Assembly: GCA_902598405.1 (NCBI GenBank)
Contig: CACKBQ010000008.1
Coordinates: forward strand, 1-56,771
Reading direction: 5' to 3'
DNA: 56,771 nucleotides
Source: an uncultured Pelagibacteraceae bacterium
GTDB taxonomy: Bacteria; Pseudomonadota; Alphaproteobacteria; Pelagibacterales; AG-422-B15
Positions 36,654 to 46,372 of the stretch are shown here, piece by piece. Each line of letters begins with the position of its first letter. Within the stretch, counting starts at the first letter, position 1. Both the position numbers and the translations under genes were made by a program. The notes beneath the pieces were generated by a model, which made no database searches, was not told the DNA's origin, and saw only the letters and a program-made list of their open reading frames with translations.

Positions 36654-37463
36654 CTAACTTATATTTAACACATCCGACATATCAAATAGGCCTGGTTTTT
36701 TGTTCATGCCCCATTTCACAGCTTGTATTGCTCCGTTAGCAAAAATACCCCTATCTTTCGCTGTATGCTTGATAGTAATATCCTCATCCCTGCTTGAAAA
36801 AATAATTTCGTGATCACCAATTACTTCACCTTTGCGGAAGGATGAGACTACAATTTTATTTTTAGCACTTTTAGCCTTTATGTTTAGACGAGAGATTTTT
36901 TTAATATTTTCAAATTTTTTATTTTTACCTTCTGCAGCTGCCTGCCCCATCATTACTGCAGTGCCTGAAGGTGCATCAATTTTATGTCGATGATGTGTTT
37001 CGTTTATTATTGTGTAAAAATTATTTTTTAAACTTGAGGAACTTATTTTAATTAATTTATTTATTAGGTTTATACCTAAACTCATATTACCTGATTTTAT
37101 GATTGTTGCATGCTGCGCAGCGAGTTTAATTTTTTTTAATTGAGAGCTATTAAAACCTGTAGTTCCAATTATATGTACTATTCTTGCTTGAGCTGCATAT
37201 TTTGTATGGATCATAGTTGCTTCAGGAGTTGTGAAGTCAATAACAGCGTCAGTTTTAGCAAATAATGGAATTATATTATCTGTGACTTTAATTTTTAATT
37301 TTTTCGTTTTTAGTAATTGACCTAAATCTTTGCCAATAGCTTTATGCCCGCTTCTTTCGGTTGCACCATATAAAACAAGCGATTTATCTTTCAAAACTCT
37401 TTTAGCGATTTGCATTCCCATGCGTCCGGTTACGCCAGTTACGACAATTTTTATTTTTTTCAT
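36654..37463 (-). CDS. dapB: 4-hydroxy-tetrahydrodipicolinate reductase
   Basis: The 269-residue product of the lysine/meso-diaminopimelate pathway has VVTGVTGRMGMQIAKR, the NAD(P) loop. DAVIDFTTPEAT and ETHHRHKIDAPSGTAVMMG follow, the latter with the catalytic His and Lys. GEVIGDHEIIFSSRDEDI closes the core. It follows dnaJ by 39 bases and may be cotranscribed with the chaperones. Confidence 0.96.
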   Translation of the reverse strand: MKKIKIVVTGVTGRMGMQIAKRVLKDKSLVLYGATERSGHKAIGKDLGQLLKTKKLKIKVTDNIIPLFAKTDAVIDFTTPEATMIHTKYAAQARIVHIIGTTGFNSSQLKKIKLAAQHATIIKSGNMSLGINLINKLIKISSSSLKNNFYTIINETHHRHKIDAPSGTAVMMGQAAAEGKNKKFENIKKISRLNIKAKSAKNKIVVSSFRKGEVIGDHEIIFSSRDEDITIKHTAKDRGIFANGAIQAVKWGMNKKPGLFDMSDVLNIS

Positions 37464-37502
37464 TAATTTAGGATAATCGAAATAATTTAAAAAGTAAGTT
37501 TT

Positions 37503-38639
37503 TTAAGCTTTTGTTTTCCAAAAATCCTTAGCTTTTTTAAAAAATGCCGATGTTAAAGGACTCTCATTTTGATCACTGGTTTCTTGAAAGGATTTTAATA
37601 TTTCAATTTGCTTCTTACTTAAATTTACTGGTGTTTCAACTTTTGCCTGAATATACAAATCACCTAAATAACCGTTGCGAACATTAGGCATGCCTTTTGA
37701 TTTTAATCTGAATTGGTCACCAGATTGAGTACCTTGAGGTATTTTTAGCCTTGCTTTACCGCCATCTATTGTCGGTATGTCAATAGCGCCGCCAACAGCA
37801 GCATCGACCATAGATATTGGGACCTCAGCAAATAAATTTTCATTTTCACGAGCAAATATTTCGTGCTCATTTACATTTACAAATATATACAAGTCCCCCT
37901 GCTGCCCCCCGTTTAGACCCGCTTCACCTTCTCCAGATAGTCTTATTCTAGAACCATCATCAACGCCTTTTGGTATTTTCACCATTAAACTCTTTGTTTT
38001 CTGTGTTCTCCCAGATCCGCCGCATGGCCTGCATGGATCTGAAATAGTTGAACCACTTCCCTGACAGGTTGGGCAAGTTTGCTGAATTGAAAAAAAACCT
38101 TGCTGCGAGCGAATTTGCCCTCTTCCTCCACATGACTGACAGGTTACTGGCTGACTTCCTTGAGATGCGCCAGAACCTGAACAAGAGTCGCATTGAACTT
38201 GAGTTGGAATTTTTACTTTAAATTTTTTACCATTAAAAGCTTCCTCAAGACTTACAGTAATATCATATCTTAAGTCTGAGCCACGATTATTTGTTTTTCT
38301 TCTGCGATTTCCTCCACCACCAAAAAAAGAAGAGTCTCCAAAAAAGTCTTCAAAAATATCTTGAAAAGCTGATGAATTAAAATCAAAACCAAAACCACCC
38401 TGGCCTGTATTACCATCCACTGCTGCATGACCAAACTGGTCGTAAGCTGAACGTTTTTCTTTATCATGAAGTACAGCGTATGCTTCACTTGCCTCTTTGA
38501 ATTTAACTTCCGCATCTGCATCACCCTGATTACGATCAGGATGATATTTCATTGCTAATTTCCTGTAGGCTTTTTTTATTTCAGAGTCATCAGCTGACTT
38601 GGAAACGCCAAGAACTTCATAATAGTCTCTTTTTGACAT
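37503..38639 (-). CDS. dnaJ: Chaperone DnaJ
   Basis: The 378-residue type I J-protein has the J domain with HPD (about residues 33-35) and a Gly/Phe-rich region ([14 protein letters not shown]). Four zinc-finger repeats follow: [24 protein letters not shown] and CRPCGGSG. The substrate-binding C-terminal domains complete it. It stimulates DnaK and starts 12 bases after the dnaK stop. Confidence 0.98.
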   Translation of the reverse strand: MSKRDYYEVLGVSKSADDSEIKKAYRKLAMKYHPDRNQGDADAEVKFKEASEAYAVLHDKEKRSAYDQFGHAAVDGNTGQGGFGFDFNSSAFQDIFEDFFGDSSFFGGGGNRRRKTNNRGSDLRYDITVSLEEAFNGKKFKVKIPTQVQCDSCSGSGASQGSQPVTCQSCGGRGQIRSQQGFFSIQQTCPTCQGSGSTISDPCRPCGGSGRTQKTKSLMVKIPKGVDDGSRIRLSGEGEAGLNGGQQGDLYIFVNVNEHEIFARENENLFAEVPISMVDAAVGGAIDIPTIDGGKARLKIPQGTQSGDQFRLKSKGMPNVRNGYLGDLYIQAKVETPVNLSKKQIEILKSFQETSDQNESPLTSAFFKKAKDFWKTKA

Positions 38640-38651
38640 AAGCTTACCTGC

Positions 38652-40577
38652 TTACGATTGCTTATTATCTTCTTTGACTTCCTCGAATTCAGCATCAACA
38701 ACTTTTTCATTATTCTGGTCAGATCCAGCAGCTGTATTGTCAGACGGCTCGTTTGGATTAGGAGCATCTTGTTGTTGAGCCTTATACATTGCTTCACCTA
38801 ATTTCATAGACGACTGAGTTAATGCATCAAGTCCACTTTTAATCTTATCGGTGTCATCTGAAGCAACAGCTTCTTTTAAAGCCTTAATATCGTTTTCAAT
38901 TGCATTCTTTTCTTGCTCAGAAACCTTATCACCAAATTCTTTTAGATTTTTCTCGGCAGAGTGTATCATTGTGTCTGCTTGGTTTTTAATATCAACGCCT
39001 TCTCGCTTTTTCTTATCTGCTTCCGCGTTGGCTTCAGCTTCCTTGACCATTTTGTTGATCTCTTCCTCACTCAAGCCACCCGATGCTTGTATTTTAATTT
39101 GTTGTTCTTTTCCTGTGCCTTTGTCTTTTGCTGACACATTTACGATTCCATTAGCGTCAATATCAAATGTTACTTCAATTTGAGGAACACCCCTAGGCGC
39201 AGGTGGTATGCCTACTAAGTCAAAGTTACCAAGTAATTTATTATCAGCAGCCATTTCTCTCTCACCTTGACATACTCGTATTGTTACAGCAGTTTGATTG
39301 TCATCAGCAGTTGAAAATACCTGACTTTTTTTTGTTGGAATTGTTGTATTTTTATCAATTAATTTTGTAAAGACGCCACCAAGAGTTTCAATACCAAGGG
39401 ATAGAGGTGTAACATCAAGCAGCAATACATCCTTAACATCCCCTTGAAGAATACCAGCCTGAATAGCTGCACCTTGTGCAACAACTTCATCTGGGTTCAC
39501 TCCTTTGTTTGGTTCTTTACCAAAAAAGTTTTTAACAGTTTCTATAACTTTTGGCATTCTTGTCATTCCACCAACTAAGACTACCTCGTCAATTTCACCG
39601 GCACTCAAACCGGCATCCTTGAGAGCGGCATCACATGGTTTAATTGTTTTTTCAATTAAATCATCAACAAGTGTTTCAAGCTTTGCTCTTGTCACCTTGA
39701 TATTTAAATGCTTAGGTCCTGACTGATCAGCAGTAATAAATGGTAAATTAATTTCTGTTTGAGATGTTGAAGATAATTCGATCTTAGCCTTCTCAGCAGA
39801 TTCTTTCAATCTTTGGAGTGCTAATTTATCCTGAGTAAGGTCAATATTATTTTCTTTCTTAAATTCTTCAGCAAGATAATTTAAGAGACGAGTGTCAAAG
39901 TCCTCACCGCCTAAAAATGTATCACCATTAGTTGACTTTACTTCAAAAACTCCATCGCCAATTTCTAAAATTGAAATATCAAAAGTGCCACCACCTAAAT
40001 CATATACAGCAATAGTTTTGCCATCCTTTTTATCTAAACCATATGCTAATGCAGCAGCAGTTGGCTCATTGACTATTCTTTCAACCTCTAGTCCAGCTAT
40101 TTTACCAGCATCTTTAGTAGCTTGTCTCTGAGCATCATTGAAGTAAGCAGGAACAGTGATGACTGCTTTTTCAACTTTTTCTCCTAAATACCTCTCTGCA
40201 TCTTCCTTTAATTTTTGAAGTACAAAAGCAGAGATTTGAGATGGTGAATATTTTTCAGATCCTGACTCTACCCATGCGTCACCATTTTCAGATTTAATGA
40301 TTTTAAAAGGCACCATGTCGGCATCTTTTTTGACCATTGGGTCTTCGAAAGACCTACCTATAAGTCTCTTGATCGCAAAAAATGTATTTTCAGGGTTTGT
40401 GACGCCCTGCCTTTTTGCAGGTTGTCCCACTAACTTTTCTTCATCACTCCCAAAACTTATAATTGAAGGCGTTGTTCTGGATCCTTCAGCATTTTCAATA
40501 ACCTTAGGGTCTTTCCCATCCATTATCGAGATACAACTATTTGTAGTTCCTAAATCTATTCCTATTACTTTTGCCAT
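38652..40577 (-). CDS. dnaK: Chaperone DnaK (Hsp70)
   Basis: The 641-residue Hsp70 begins [17 protein letters not shown] and has [18 protein letters not shown] and [12 protein letters not shown] in the ATPase domain. [20 protein letters not shown] starts the peptide-binding domain. It ends with an acidic, low-complexity tail ([12 protein letters not shown]). It works with GrpE (upstream) and DnaJ (downstream). A candidate RpoH-type promoter lies just upstream. Confidence 0.99.
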   Translation of the reverse strand: MAKVIGIDLGTTNSCISIMDGKDPKVIENAEGSRTTPSIISFGSDEEKLVGQPAKRQGVTNPENTFFAIKRLIGRSFEDPMVKKDADMVPFKIIKSENGDAWVESGSEKYSPSQISAFVLQKLKEDAERYLGEKVEKAVITVPAYFNDAQRQATKDAGKIAGLEVERIVNEPTAAALAYGLDKKDGKTIAVYDLGGGTFDISILEIGDGVFEVKSTNGDTFLGGEDFDTRLLNYLAEEFKKENNIDLTQDKLALQRLKESAEKAKIELSSTSQTEINLPFITADQSGPKHLNIKVTRAKLETLVDDLIEKTIKPCDAALKDAGLSAGEIDEVVLVGGMTRMPKVIETVKNFFGKEPNKGVNPDEVVAQGAAIQAGILQGDVKDVLLLDVTPLSLGIETLGGVFTKLIDKNTTIPTKKSQVFSTADDNQTAVTIRVCQGEREMAADNKLLGNFDLVGIPPAPRGVPQIEVTFDIDANGIVNVSAKDKGTGKEQQIKIQASGGLSEEEINKMVKEAEANAEADKKKREGVDIKNQADTMIHSAEKNLKEFGDKVSEQEKNAIENDIKALKEAVASDDTDKIKSGLDALTQSSMKLGEAMYKAQQQDAPNPNEPSDNTAAGSDQNNEKVVDAEFEEVKEDNKQS

Positions 40578-40602
40578 ATTCTTAATTTGATATTTGTTCT
40601 AT

Positions 40603-40630
40603 ATATGGGTAGTTGATTTTGCAGTACAAC
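40603..40630 (-). promoter_or_regulatory. Candidate RpoH-type (heat-shock) promoter of dnaKJ
   Basis: On the minus strand GTTGTA (40630-40625; consensus CTTGAA) is followed after 14 bases by ACCCATAT (40610-40603; consensus CCCCATNT, one mismatch). It lies 25 bases before the dnaK ATG, in the only sizeable gap of the grpE-dnaK-dnaJ run. No CIRCE inverted repeat is present in the gap. Confidence 0.55.
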
Positions 40631-40694
40631 CCCCTGCTGAAAAAAAGAGTTAATTGAGATTGTAAATTATTATTATGCTATCCTATTGATTTCA

Positions 40695-41246
40695 TTATTT
40701 TTTTTTCTTAACCACACCCACAAGCGCCGGTCTCAGAAGTCTATCTCCAATTTTGTATCCCTCTTGAATAACCTCAGCAATAGTTCCTGGTTCTTGATCA
40801 TCCTTTTCTACTTCAAACATCGCTTGGTGGATATTCGGATCAAACTGCTCGCCCAGTGATTTAATTTGTTCAATCTTAAATCTTTCAAATGTAGAAATAA
40901 TTTGTTTCTCGGTAAGCTCAATTCCCTCAAATAGTTGTGATAAACCATCTGATTTTTCTTTTACTTCTTTGGATTTAACCGAAGATATAGCTCTTTGGAG
41001 ATTATCGAGAACTGATAATATCTCTTTTGCGAAATTTGAAATTACATAATTACTTAAGTCCTCTTTTTCTCTATCAAATCTTTTTCTTAAATTTTCATTT
41101 TCAGCCAGGCTGGTTAGAAGCCTACTTTCAAGCTCTTTGAACTTATCATTATTATCAGCACCTGCTTCTTCTGTTTTTGCTTCGGAATTATTATCTACTT
41201 TGGCTGGCTTAGGGTCTAAATTTTTTTTATTTTTATTTTTGGTCAT
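40695..41246 (-). CDS. grpE: Nucleotide exchange factor GrpE
   Basis: The 183-residue product has a charged disordered N-terminus (residues 1-35) and a long coiled coil (LLTSLAENENLRKRFDREKEDLSNYVISNFAKE). The beta-wing domain ends in EVIQEGYKIGDRLLRPALVGV, the GrpE signature. It releases ADP from DnaK. It is divergent from rph with 59 bases between; hrcA, which often precedes grpE in alphaproteobacteria, is not there. Confidence 0.96.
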   Translation of the reverse strand: MTKNKNKKNLDPKPAKVDNNSEAKTEEAGADNNDKFKELESRLLTSLAENENLRKRFDREKEDLSNYVISNFAKEILSVLDNLQRAISSVKSKEVKEKSDGLSQLFEGIELTEKQIISTFERFKIEQIKSLGEQFDPNIHQAMFEVEKDDQEPGTIAEVIQEGYKIGDRLLRPALVGVVKKKK

Positions 41247-41289
41247 ATTTAATTATGTAATGATCTATATTATTTTCGTCAATACATAG

Positions 41290-41295
41290 TATAAT
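41290..41295 (+). promoter_or_regulatory. -10 element of rph-rdgB
   Basis: An exact TATAAT ends 10 bases before the rph ATG (41306). It implies a leader of a few bases. No convincing -35 is seen. Confidence 0.5.
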
Positions 41296-41305
41296 TTATC
41301 ACTCA

Positions 41306-42019
41306 ATGAGAAATAATAGAAATATTAACCAACTAAGAAATATAGAAATAATTCCTAATTTTTCATACAATCCGGAAGGCTCATGTTTAATTAAATGTGG
41401 CGATACCCATGTGATCTGCAGTGCTTCACTTGATAGAAATTTACCAAGATGGTTAAAAAATTCAGAGACCGGGTGGGTAACAGCAGAATATGGAATGTTA
41501 CCAAGATCAACTTCTGAGAGAATGTCTAGAGAAGCCGCTAAAGGCAAACAATCTGGTAGAACACAGGAAATCCAAAGACTAATTGGAAGATCATTAAGGT
41601 CTGTAGTTAATTTAGAAGATTTAAGAGAATTACAAATAATAATAGATTGTGATGTTATTCAAGCAGATGGTGGAACAAGAACTGCTTCAATCTCAGGATC
41701 ATTTATTGCACTTCAATTGTGTATAAATCATATGCTCAATAAAAAAATTATAAAAAAAAATCCAATAAGTGAATATGTTGCCGCAATCAGCTGTGGAATT
41801 ATGAATGGTGAGCCTTATTTAGACTTAGATTTTGAAGAAGATCAAAATGCTGAAGTAGATGCAAACTTTGTAATAACAGAAAGCGGTAAATTAGTTGAAG
41901 TACAGATGACTTCGGAAAAAAAGCTTTGTGAGGAAAGGTCATTTAATGCAATGTTGGAACTTGCAAAATCAGGGATCTCTGAGATTATCCAAATACAAAA
42001 AAAAATTTTAAGTGATTAA
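41306..42019 (+). CDS. rph: Ribonuclease PH
   Basis: The 237-residue phosphorolytic 3'-5' exoribonuclease trims tRNA precursors. YNPEGSCLIKCGDTHVICSASLD, PRSTSERMSREAAKGKQSGRTQEIQRLIGRSLR (catalytic and RNA-binding Arg residues, quoted in part) and VIQADGGTRTASISG are the family blocks. It overlaps rdgB by eight bases. Confidence 0.97.
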   Translation: MRNNRNINQLRNIEIIPNFSYNPEGSCLIKCGDTHVICSASLDRNLPRWLKNSETGWVTAEYGMLPRSTSERMSREAAKGKQSGRTQEIQRLIGRSLRSVVNLEDLRELQIIIDCDVIQADGGTRTASISGSFIALQLCINHMLNKKIIKKNPISEYVAAISCGIMNGEPYLDLDFEEDQNAEVDANFVITESGKLVEVQMTSEKKLCEERSFNAMLELAKSGISEIIQIQKKILSD

Positions 42020-42626
42020 AAAAATAAAAGAAATAGTTATTGCCAGTCATAACGAAGGAAAGGTAAGAGAAATCAGATCTTTATTAATGCCAATGGGATT
42101 CAAGATTTACTCTGCAAAAAAATTTTGTATCAATGAACCAATTGAAAACGGAAAAACCTTTAAAGAAAATTCTCTAATAAAATCAAAAAATGCTGCCAAA
42201 AAATCAGGTGTTCCTGCCATAGCTGACGATAGTGGCCTTTGTATTTTATCGCTTGGCAATCAACCTGGAATATATTCAGCCAGATGGGCAGGAAAGGATA
42301 AAAATTTCGATACGGCAATCAGAAAAATACAAAAAAAAATTTATAAAAATAATCATGTTAGTAAGAACTCTCGAAAAGCTTTCTTTTGCTGTGCTTTATC
42401 AATTTATTTTCCAGATAATAATTACAGAGTATTCGAAGGAAAAAAATATGGACATGTTCAATTTCCTCCACTAGGCAAAAATGGTTTTGGATATGATCCC
42501 ATATTCGTACCTATTGGTTATAAAAAAACATTTGGTGAAATGAATTTTAATTACAAGGAAAGAATAAGTCATCGATCAATAGCATTTAAAAAAATGAAAA
42601 CGTATTTAGAAAGATTTAAAGATTAA
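42012..42626 (+). CDS. rdgB: Inosine/xanthosine triphosphate pyrophosphatase RdgB
   Basis: The 204-residue Ham1-type enzyme cleans ITP, dITP and XTP from the pool. EIVIASHNEGKVREIRSLL is the opening signature, PAIADDSGLCILSLGNQPGIYSARWAG the active site, and GFGYDPIFVP and SHRSIAFKKM the closing ones. The start is a GTG at 42012 inside rph. The family often neighbours hemW in alphaproteobacteria, but here the next gene is a convergent lipoprotein gene. Confidence 0.97.
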   Translation: MIKKIKEIVIASHNEGKVREIRSLLMPMGFKIYSAKKFCINEPIENGKTFKENSLIKSKNAAKKSGVPAIADDSGLCILSLGNQPGIYSARWAGKDKNFDTAIRKIQKKIYKNNHVSKNSRKAFFCCALSIYFPDNNYRVFEGKKYGHVQFPPLGKNGFGYDPIFVPIGYKKTFGEMNFNYKERISHRSIAFKKMKTYLERFKD

Positions 42627-43915
42627 TTTAACAGACTAAATTTTTGATTCTTTATCCTATATATTTTTGGTTGACGTGAGACATTGCCATTTGAATTCAT
42701 CTTAAACCACCCATTTATACCAATATATCCATTGGAGCTATGTAGCTTTTTTATTGTGAAATTATTTTTGTCTTGATGAAGATTACTGATTAGTCCAACT
42801 ATATCGTAACTTAACGCCGCTAAAGAGTGTGGCTTAGAGTCAAAAATTTCAAAATACATATTTTCAAATTTTCTTCTATTATCGATGTCAAGTGATGTGA
42901 AGTATGCATTTTCTAAACCTGGTTCTTTTAATGCTAAATTTTTTGCCCACAATGAACTGCCAATATATTGTACTTTTTTAGGATCTACATCATAGTATGG
43001 AAGTATGGAGCTGAAGTTTGATACTTCTTGAAAATTTTGTGCAAAAATTAATAAGGCTTCAAAGTTTAATTCTCCGTAGGTATCTAATTTTTTTAACTTC
43101 TTTAATTCATCTTTTGCTTTTTCAGAATTTTCTTTTTCCAATTGTTTAATTTTGTTTTCTAAATTAGCTTTCCTTTCCTCAAAATTTGAGACATTCTTTG
43201 AAATATCATAAAAATCTGGAGAGTTTGGATTATAGAAAGTGAAGATAAAGGAAGATAAATTGTTTTTAGACTGAAATTTTTTAATTTCTCTTTCAACACG
43301 ACTTCCAAATTCATTTCTAGGAATTATCACTGCATATCTTTTTAAATTACGCTTAATGGAGTAGGTTAATAATTCCTTTATCTCATCTTCTAATGTAAGC
43401 CCAAACACATATAACCCGTTGTCTTGTATTTTAGAATTGTTAGAAAGTGTGACGATGGGTATATTTTTATTTTTTGTAATCTCTTTTACCTGATCTACTT
43501 TATTTGAAAAAACTGGCCCAATAATTAGATCTATATCGTCTTCAAGTACGCTGTATAATTGAGATAATAACTGCTCTTCATCTCCTGTATCAATTATTGT
43601 AAATATAATTTTCTTATTATTTTTTTTTTCAACTGCCATTTGGGCCGAGTTTAATAACGATTTACCTATTTGATAATGTTTACCGCTTAAAGGTAGCATT
43701 AAAACAATATTAAGAAATTCCCTTTGAACAGTATCTTTTTCTTCATTCGAAACCTGTATTGATAATGAATTATTATTTATATTCTTATTATCTAATTTTA
43801 TAGATTTATTATATGTGTTAGTTTCATTTAGGTATTTAGTTGGAGTTTCACAACCAAGAAAACCCATGAATGTAAAGACAGCTATTATTAATATAATTTT
43901 TTTTTTTAAATACAT
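42623..43915 (-). CDS. LppC/LpoA-like lipoprotein (penicillin-binding protein activator)
   Basis: The 430-residue product has a signal peptide ending in the lipobox FLGC (Cys22). Its body has the periplasmic-binding-protein fold of LppC (IVLMLPLSGKHYQIGKSLLNSAQMAVE; DIDLIIGPVFSNKVDQVKEI; IPIVTLSNNS). A Lys/Glu-rich coiled coil (about residues 240-285) is inserted in the middle. In gamma-proteobacteria LpoA activates PBP1a; the alphaproteobacterial role is inferred. The usual partner rsmI lies head to head with no spacer. Confidence 0.85.
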   Translation of the reverse strand: MYLKKKIILIIAVFTFMGFLGCETPTKYLNETNTYNKSIKLDNKNINNNSLSIQVSNEEKDTVQREFLNIVLMLPLSGKHYQIGKSLLNSAQMAVEKKNNKKIIFTIIDTGDEEQLLSQLYSVLEDDIDLIIGPVFSNKVDQVKEITKNKNIPIVTLSNNSKIQDNGLYVFGLTLEDEIKELLTYSIKRNLKRYAVIIPRNEFGSRVEREIKKFQSKNNLSSFIFTFYNPNSPDFYDISKNVSNFEERKANLENKIKQLEKENSEKAKDELKKLKKLDTYGELNFEALLIFAQNFQEVSNFSSILPYYDVDPKKVQYIGSSLWAKNLALKEPGLENAYFTSLDIDNRRKFENMYFEIFDSKPHSLAALSYDIVGLISNLHQDKNNFTIKKLHSSNGYIGINGWFKMNSNGNVSRQPKIYRIKNQKFSLLN

Positions 43916-44806
43916 ATGAATATAAAATTAAATAATCATTATATTAATGAATTATTAGAATACGAAAAGGTTCAAAATGGATTATACATTGTGGCAACTC
44001 CTATTGGTAATTTAGGTGATATTACCATACGATCTCTTAAAACTCTTTCTTGTGTAGATTTAATCTTATGTGAAGACACCCGCATCAGTAAAAAATTAAC
44101 AAATAAGTATGGTATTAAAACCCCACTAAAACCATTTCATAAATTCAATTCAAAAAACTCTATTCCATTAATAATAAAAAAACTACAAAAGGGATTATCA
44201 ATTGCAATAATATCTGATGCTGGTACACCAATAATTTCGGATCCAGGTTCAGATCTAATAAAAATTTGTTTTGAAAGCAACATTAAAGTGTTTTCATTAC
44301 CTGGCCCGTCTGCGACTATATCGAGCTATGTTTTGTCAAGTTTTGCTCAAAAATCTTTCATGTTTAGAAGTTTTTTTCCAAAATATAAAAAGGAAGCTCT
44401 AAAGGAATTGGATTTATTAAAAAAACTTGAATGTGCTGTAATATTTTTTGAATCGCCACAGCGAATTCTCAAAACACTTAATTTTATTAATGATCATTAT
44501 GGAAGCTGTGAGATTACATTTGTAAGAGAATTAACCAAAAAAAATGAAGAAGTCATTAATGAAAATATTTCTGTGGTTATAGAAAAATTGAAGAATAGAA
44601 AAAAAATTTTAGGAGAAATAACATTCGCGGTTAAGCCTCTTTGCCATAATAAAAAGAGCGAAATTTCAAATGAAGAAATTTTAATATTATCTAATCAACT
44701 TATTGACGCAGGGCTTAATATTTCTAAAATTTCAAAAATTATTTCAACTTACTTTAATCTTTCAAAAAGAGAGGTATATCAGTTACTAATAAAAAATAAA
44801 CAATGA
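43916..44806 (+). CDS. rsmI: 16S rRNA (cytidine1402-2'-O)-methyltransferase RsmI
   Basis: The 296-residue product has YIVATPIGNLGDITIRSL, CEDTRISKKL, ISDAGTPIISDPGSDLI and LPGPSATISSYVLSS, the tetrapyrrole-methylase-type fold of RsmI. The first about 20 residues are extra to the core. Its ATG directly abuts the lppC-like ATG on the other strand (CAT|ATG), so its promoter must lie inside that gene. Confidence 0.95.
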   Translation: MNIKLNNHYINELLEYEKVQNGLYIVATPIGNLGDITIRSLKTLSCVDLILCEDTRISKKLTNKYGIKTPLKPFHKFNSKNSIPLIIKKLQKGLSIAIISDAGTPIISDPGSDLIKICFESNIKVFSLPGPSATISSYVLSSFAQKSFMFRSFFPKYKKEALKELDLLKKLECAVIFFESPQRILKTLNFINDHYGSCEITFVRELTKKNEEVINENISVVIEKLKNRKKILGEITFAVKPLCHNKKSEISNEEILILSNQLIDAGLNISKISKIISTYFNLSKREVYQLLIKNKQ

Positions 44807-44820
44807 TATTAATTTTGATA

Positions 44821-44826
44821 TATAAT
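44821..44826 (+). promoter_or_regulatory. -10 element of the BON lipoprotein gene
   Basis: An exact TATAAT ends 11 bases before the ATG at 44838, within the 31-base gap after rsmI. It suggests a separate start of transcription with a leader of a few bases. Confidence 0.42.
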
Positions 44827-44837
44827 AATCACTGATA

Positions 44838-45428
44838 ATGAACATTAAATTTGTTTTTACATTAGTATATATAATTCTTCCCTCTATCTTGATAGCTCAC
44901 TGTGCTCAAGTAGCAACCGGAACTGCTGTAAAGGTAGTTACAGTTAATCAAGAAGATAGATCAATTGGAGAGTTTGTTGACGATGCAATTATAAAAACTT
45001 TAATAAAAAACACATATTTTGATCAAAACGAAAAACTATTCTTTAATATTGATGTTGAGGTATTACAAGGAAGAGTGTTATTGACTGGAACAATAGAGAA
45101 TATCGACCTTAAAATTGAAGCAACTCGAATTGCTTGGGGAGTAAAAGGGGTAAAGACTGTTATAAATGAAATCCAAATATCAGACTCAGATAATATAATT
45201 AATTTCGCCGATGATCTTGTTATAAGCACAAAAGTAAAAGGAAAATTAATATTAAACGATAATATCAATTCATTGAATTATAGCATTGAGACCGTTAATA
45301 AGCTGGTTTACATTATTGGTATTGCTACAAGTGAGAATGAAAGAGATTTAGTAATAAATATTGCTAGAGAAGTATATGGTGTAGAGGAAGTGATAGACTA
45401 TATCTCAATTAAAACTGACGAATTTTAA
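44838..45428 (+). CDS. BON-domain lipoprotein
   Basis: The 196-residue product has an N-terminal hydrophobic segment and a probable lipobox ending at Cys22 (LIAHC; the His before Cys is unusual). Two BON domains follow: NIDVEVLQGRVLLTGTIEN with WGVKGVKTVINEI, and a second with VYIIGIATSENERDLVINIAREVYGVEEVIDYI. It is of the DolP/OsmY type, which binds anionic phospholipid at the outer membrane. Position between rsmI and gshB is common in alphaproteobacteria. Confidence 0.85.
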   Translation: MNIKFVFTLVYIILPSILIAHCAQVATGTAVKVVTVNQEDRSIGEFVDDAIIKTLIKNTYFDQNEKLFFNIDVEVLQGRVLLTGTIENIDLKIEATRIAWGVKGVKTVINEIQISDSDNIINFADDLVISTKVKGKLILNDNINSLNYSIETVNKLVYIIGIATSENERDLVINIAREVYGVEEVIDYISIKTDEF

Positions 45429-45433
45429 TTTAA

Positions 45434-46366
45434 ATGAACATAGGTTTTCAAATTGATGAAATTAATAAGCTCAATATTAAGACTGATAGTTCTCTACCAT
45501 TAATATTAGAGTCTCAAAAAAGAAAAAATAAAAATTTTTATTTTTTACCAAGTAGTCTCACTTACAAAAATAATTTGGTTTATGCGCAAGCTAGAGAAAT
45601 ATCTTTTAAAAATAATAAATTAGAAAATTATATAGTCGGTAAACCAAAGCAGGTTAGGGTCGATAACTTCAAATATGTTTTTATACGACAAGATCCACCT
45701 TATAACATGGAATATATTTCTTCCATGCATCTTTTAGAGCAAGTCAAAAGTTCAACTAAGTTCATAAATCACCCAAAGGGGATAAGAAATGCGCCAGAAA
45801 AAATATCTATGCTGGCATACAAAAAAATTATACCTCCAACAATTATTACAAGAACAAAAAAAGAAATAAATGATTTTATCAAAAAGAACGGTAAGTGCGT
45901 AATTAAACCACTCTACGGCAATGGAGGTGAAAGTATATTTTTGCTAAATATTCAGGATGAAAACTACAATCAAATAACTGAAAGGTTTATAGATCAGCTT
46001 AAAGAACCATTTATTATCCAAAAGTTTCTACCAGAAATCAAATATGGCGATAAAAGAATTATTCTAATTAATGGGGAGCCAATTGCTGCTTTGAGAAGAA
46101 TACCTGGCAAAAACGAGATCCGCTCAAATATTCATGTCGGAGGAAACTGTGAACCAATCAAAATTTCTAGACAAGATTTAAAAATTTGTGCTGAAATTAA
46201 AGAGTTTTTAAAAGACGAAGGACTTTTTTTTGTAGGTATAGATATAATTGGTAAATATTTAACGGAAATTAATGTTACTTCACCAACTTGTATACAAGAA
46301 ATTAAAAAACTTCATAGAATAGATATATCTAAAGTAATCTGGGATCAACTTTCAAAAACTGATTAA
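45434..46366 (+). CDS. gshB: Glutathione synthetase
   Basis: The 310-residue ATP-grasp enzyme joins gamma-glutamylcysteine and glycine. YVFIRQDPPYNMEYISSMHLLE and NHPKGIRNAPEKI are the substrate blocks. KCVIKPLYGNGGESIF is the ATP-grasp loop, and DIIGKYLTEINVTSPTCIQEI the metal site. It begins five bases after the BON gene. Confidence 0.96.
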   Translation: MNIGFQIDEINKLNIKTDSSLPLILESQKRKNKNFYFLPSSLTYKNNLVYAQAREISFKNNKLENYIVGKPKQVRVDNFKYVFIRQDPPYNMEYISSMHLLEQVKSSTKFINHPKGIRNAPEKISMLAYKKIIPPTIITRTKKEINDFIKKNGKCVIKPLYGNGGESIFLLNIQDENYNQITERFIDQLKEPFIIQKFLPEIKYGDKRIILINGEPIAALRRIPGKNEIRSNIHVGGNCEPIKISRQDLKICAEIKEFLKDEGLFFVGIDIIGKYLTEINVTSPTCIQEIKKLHRIDISKVIWDQLSKTD

Positions 46367-46372
46367 TTTATT

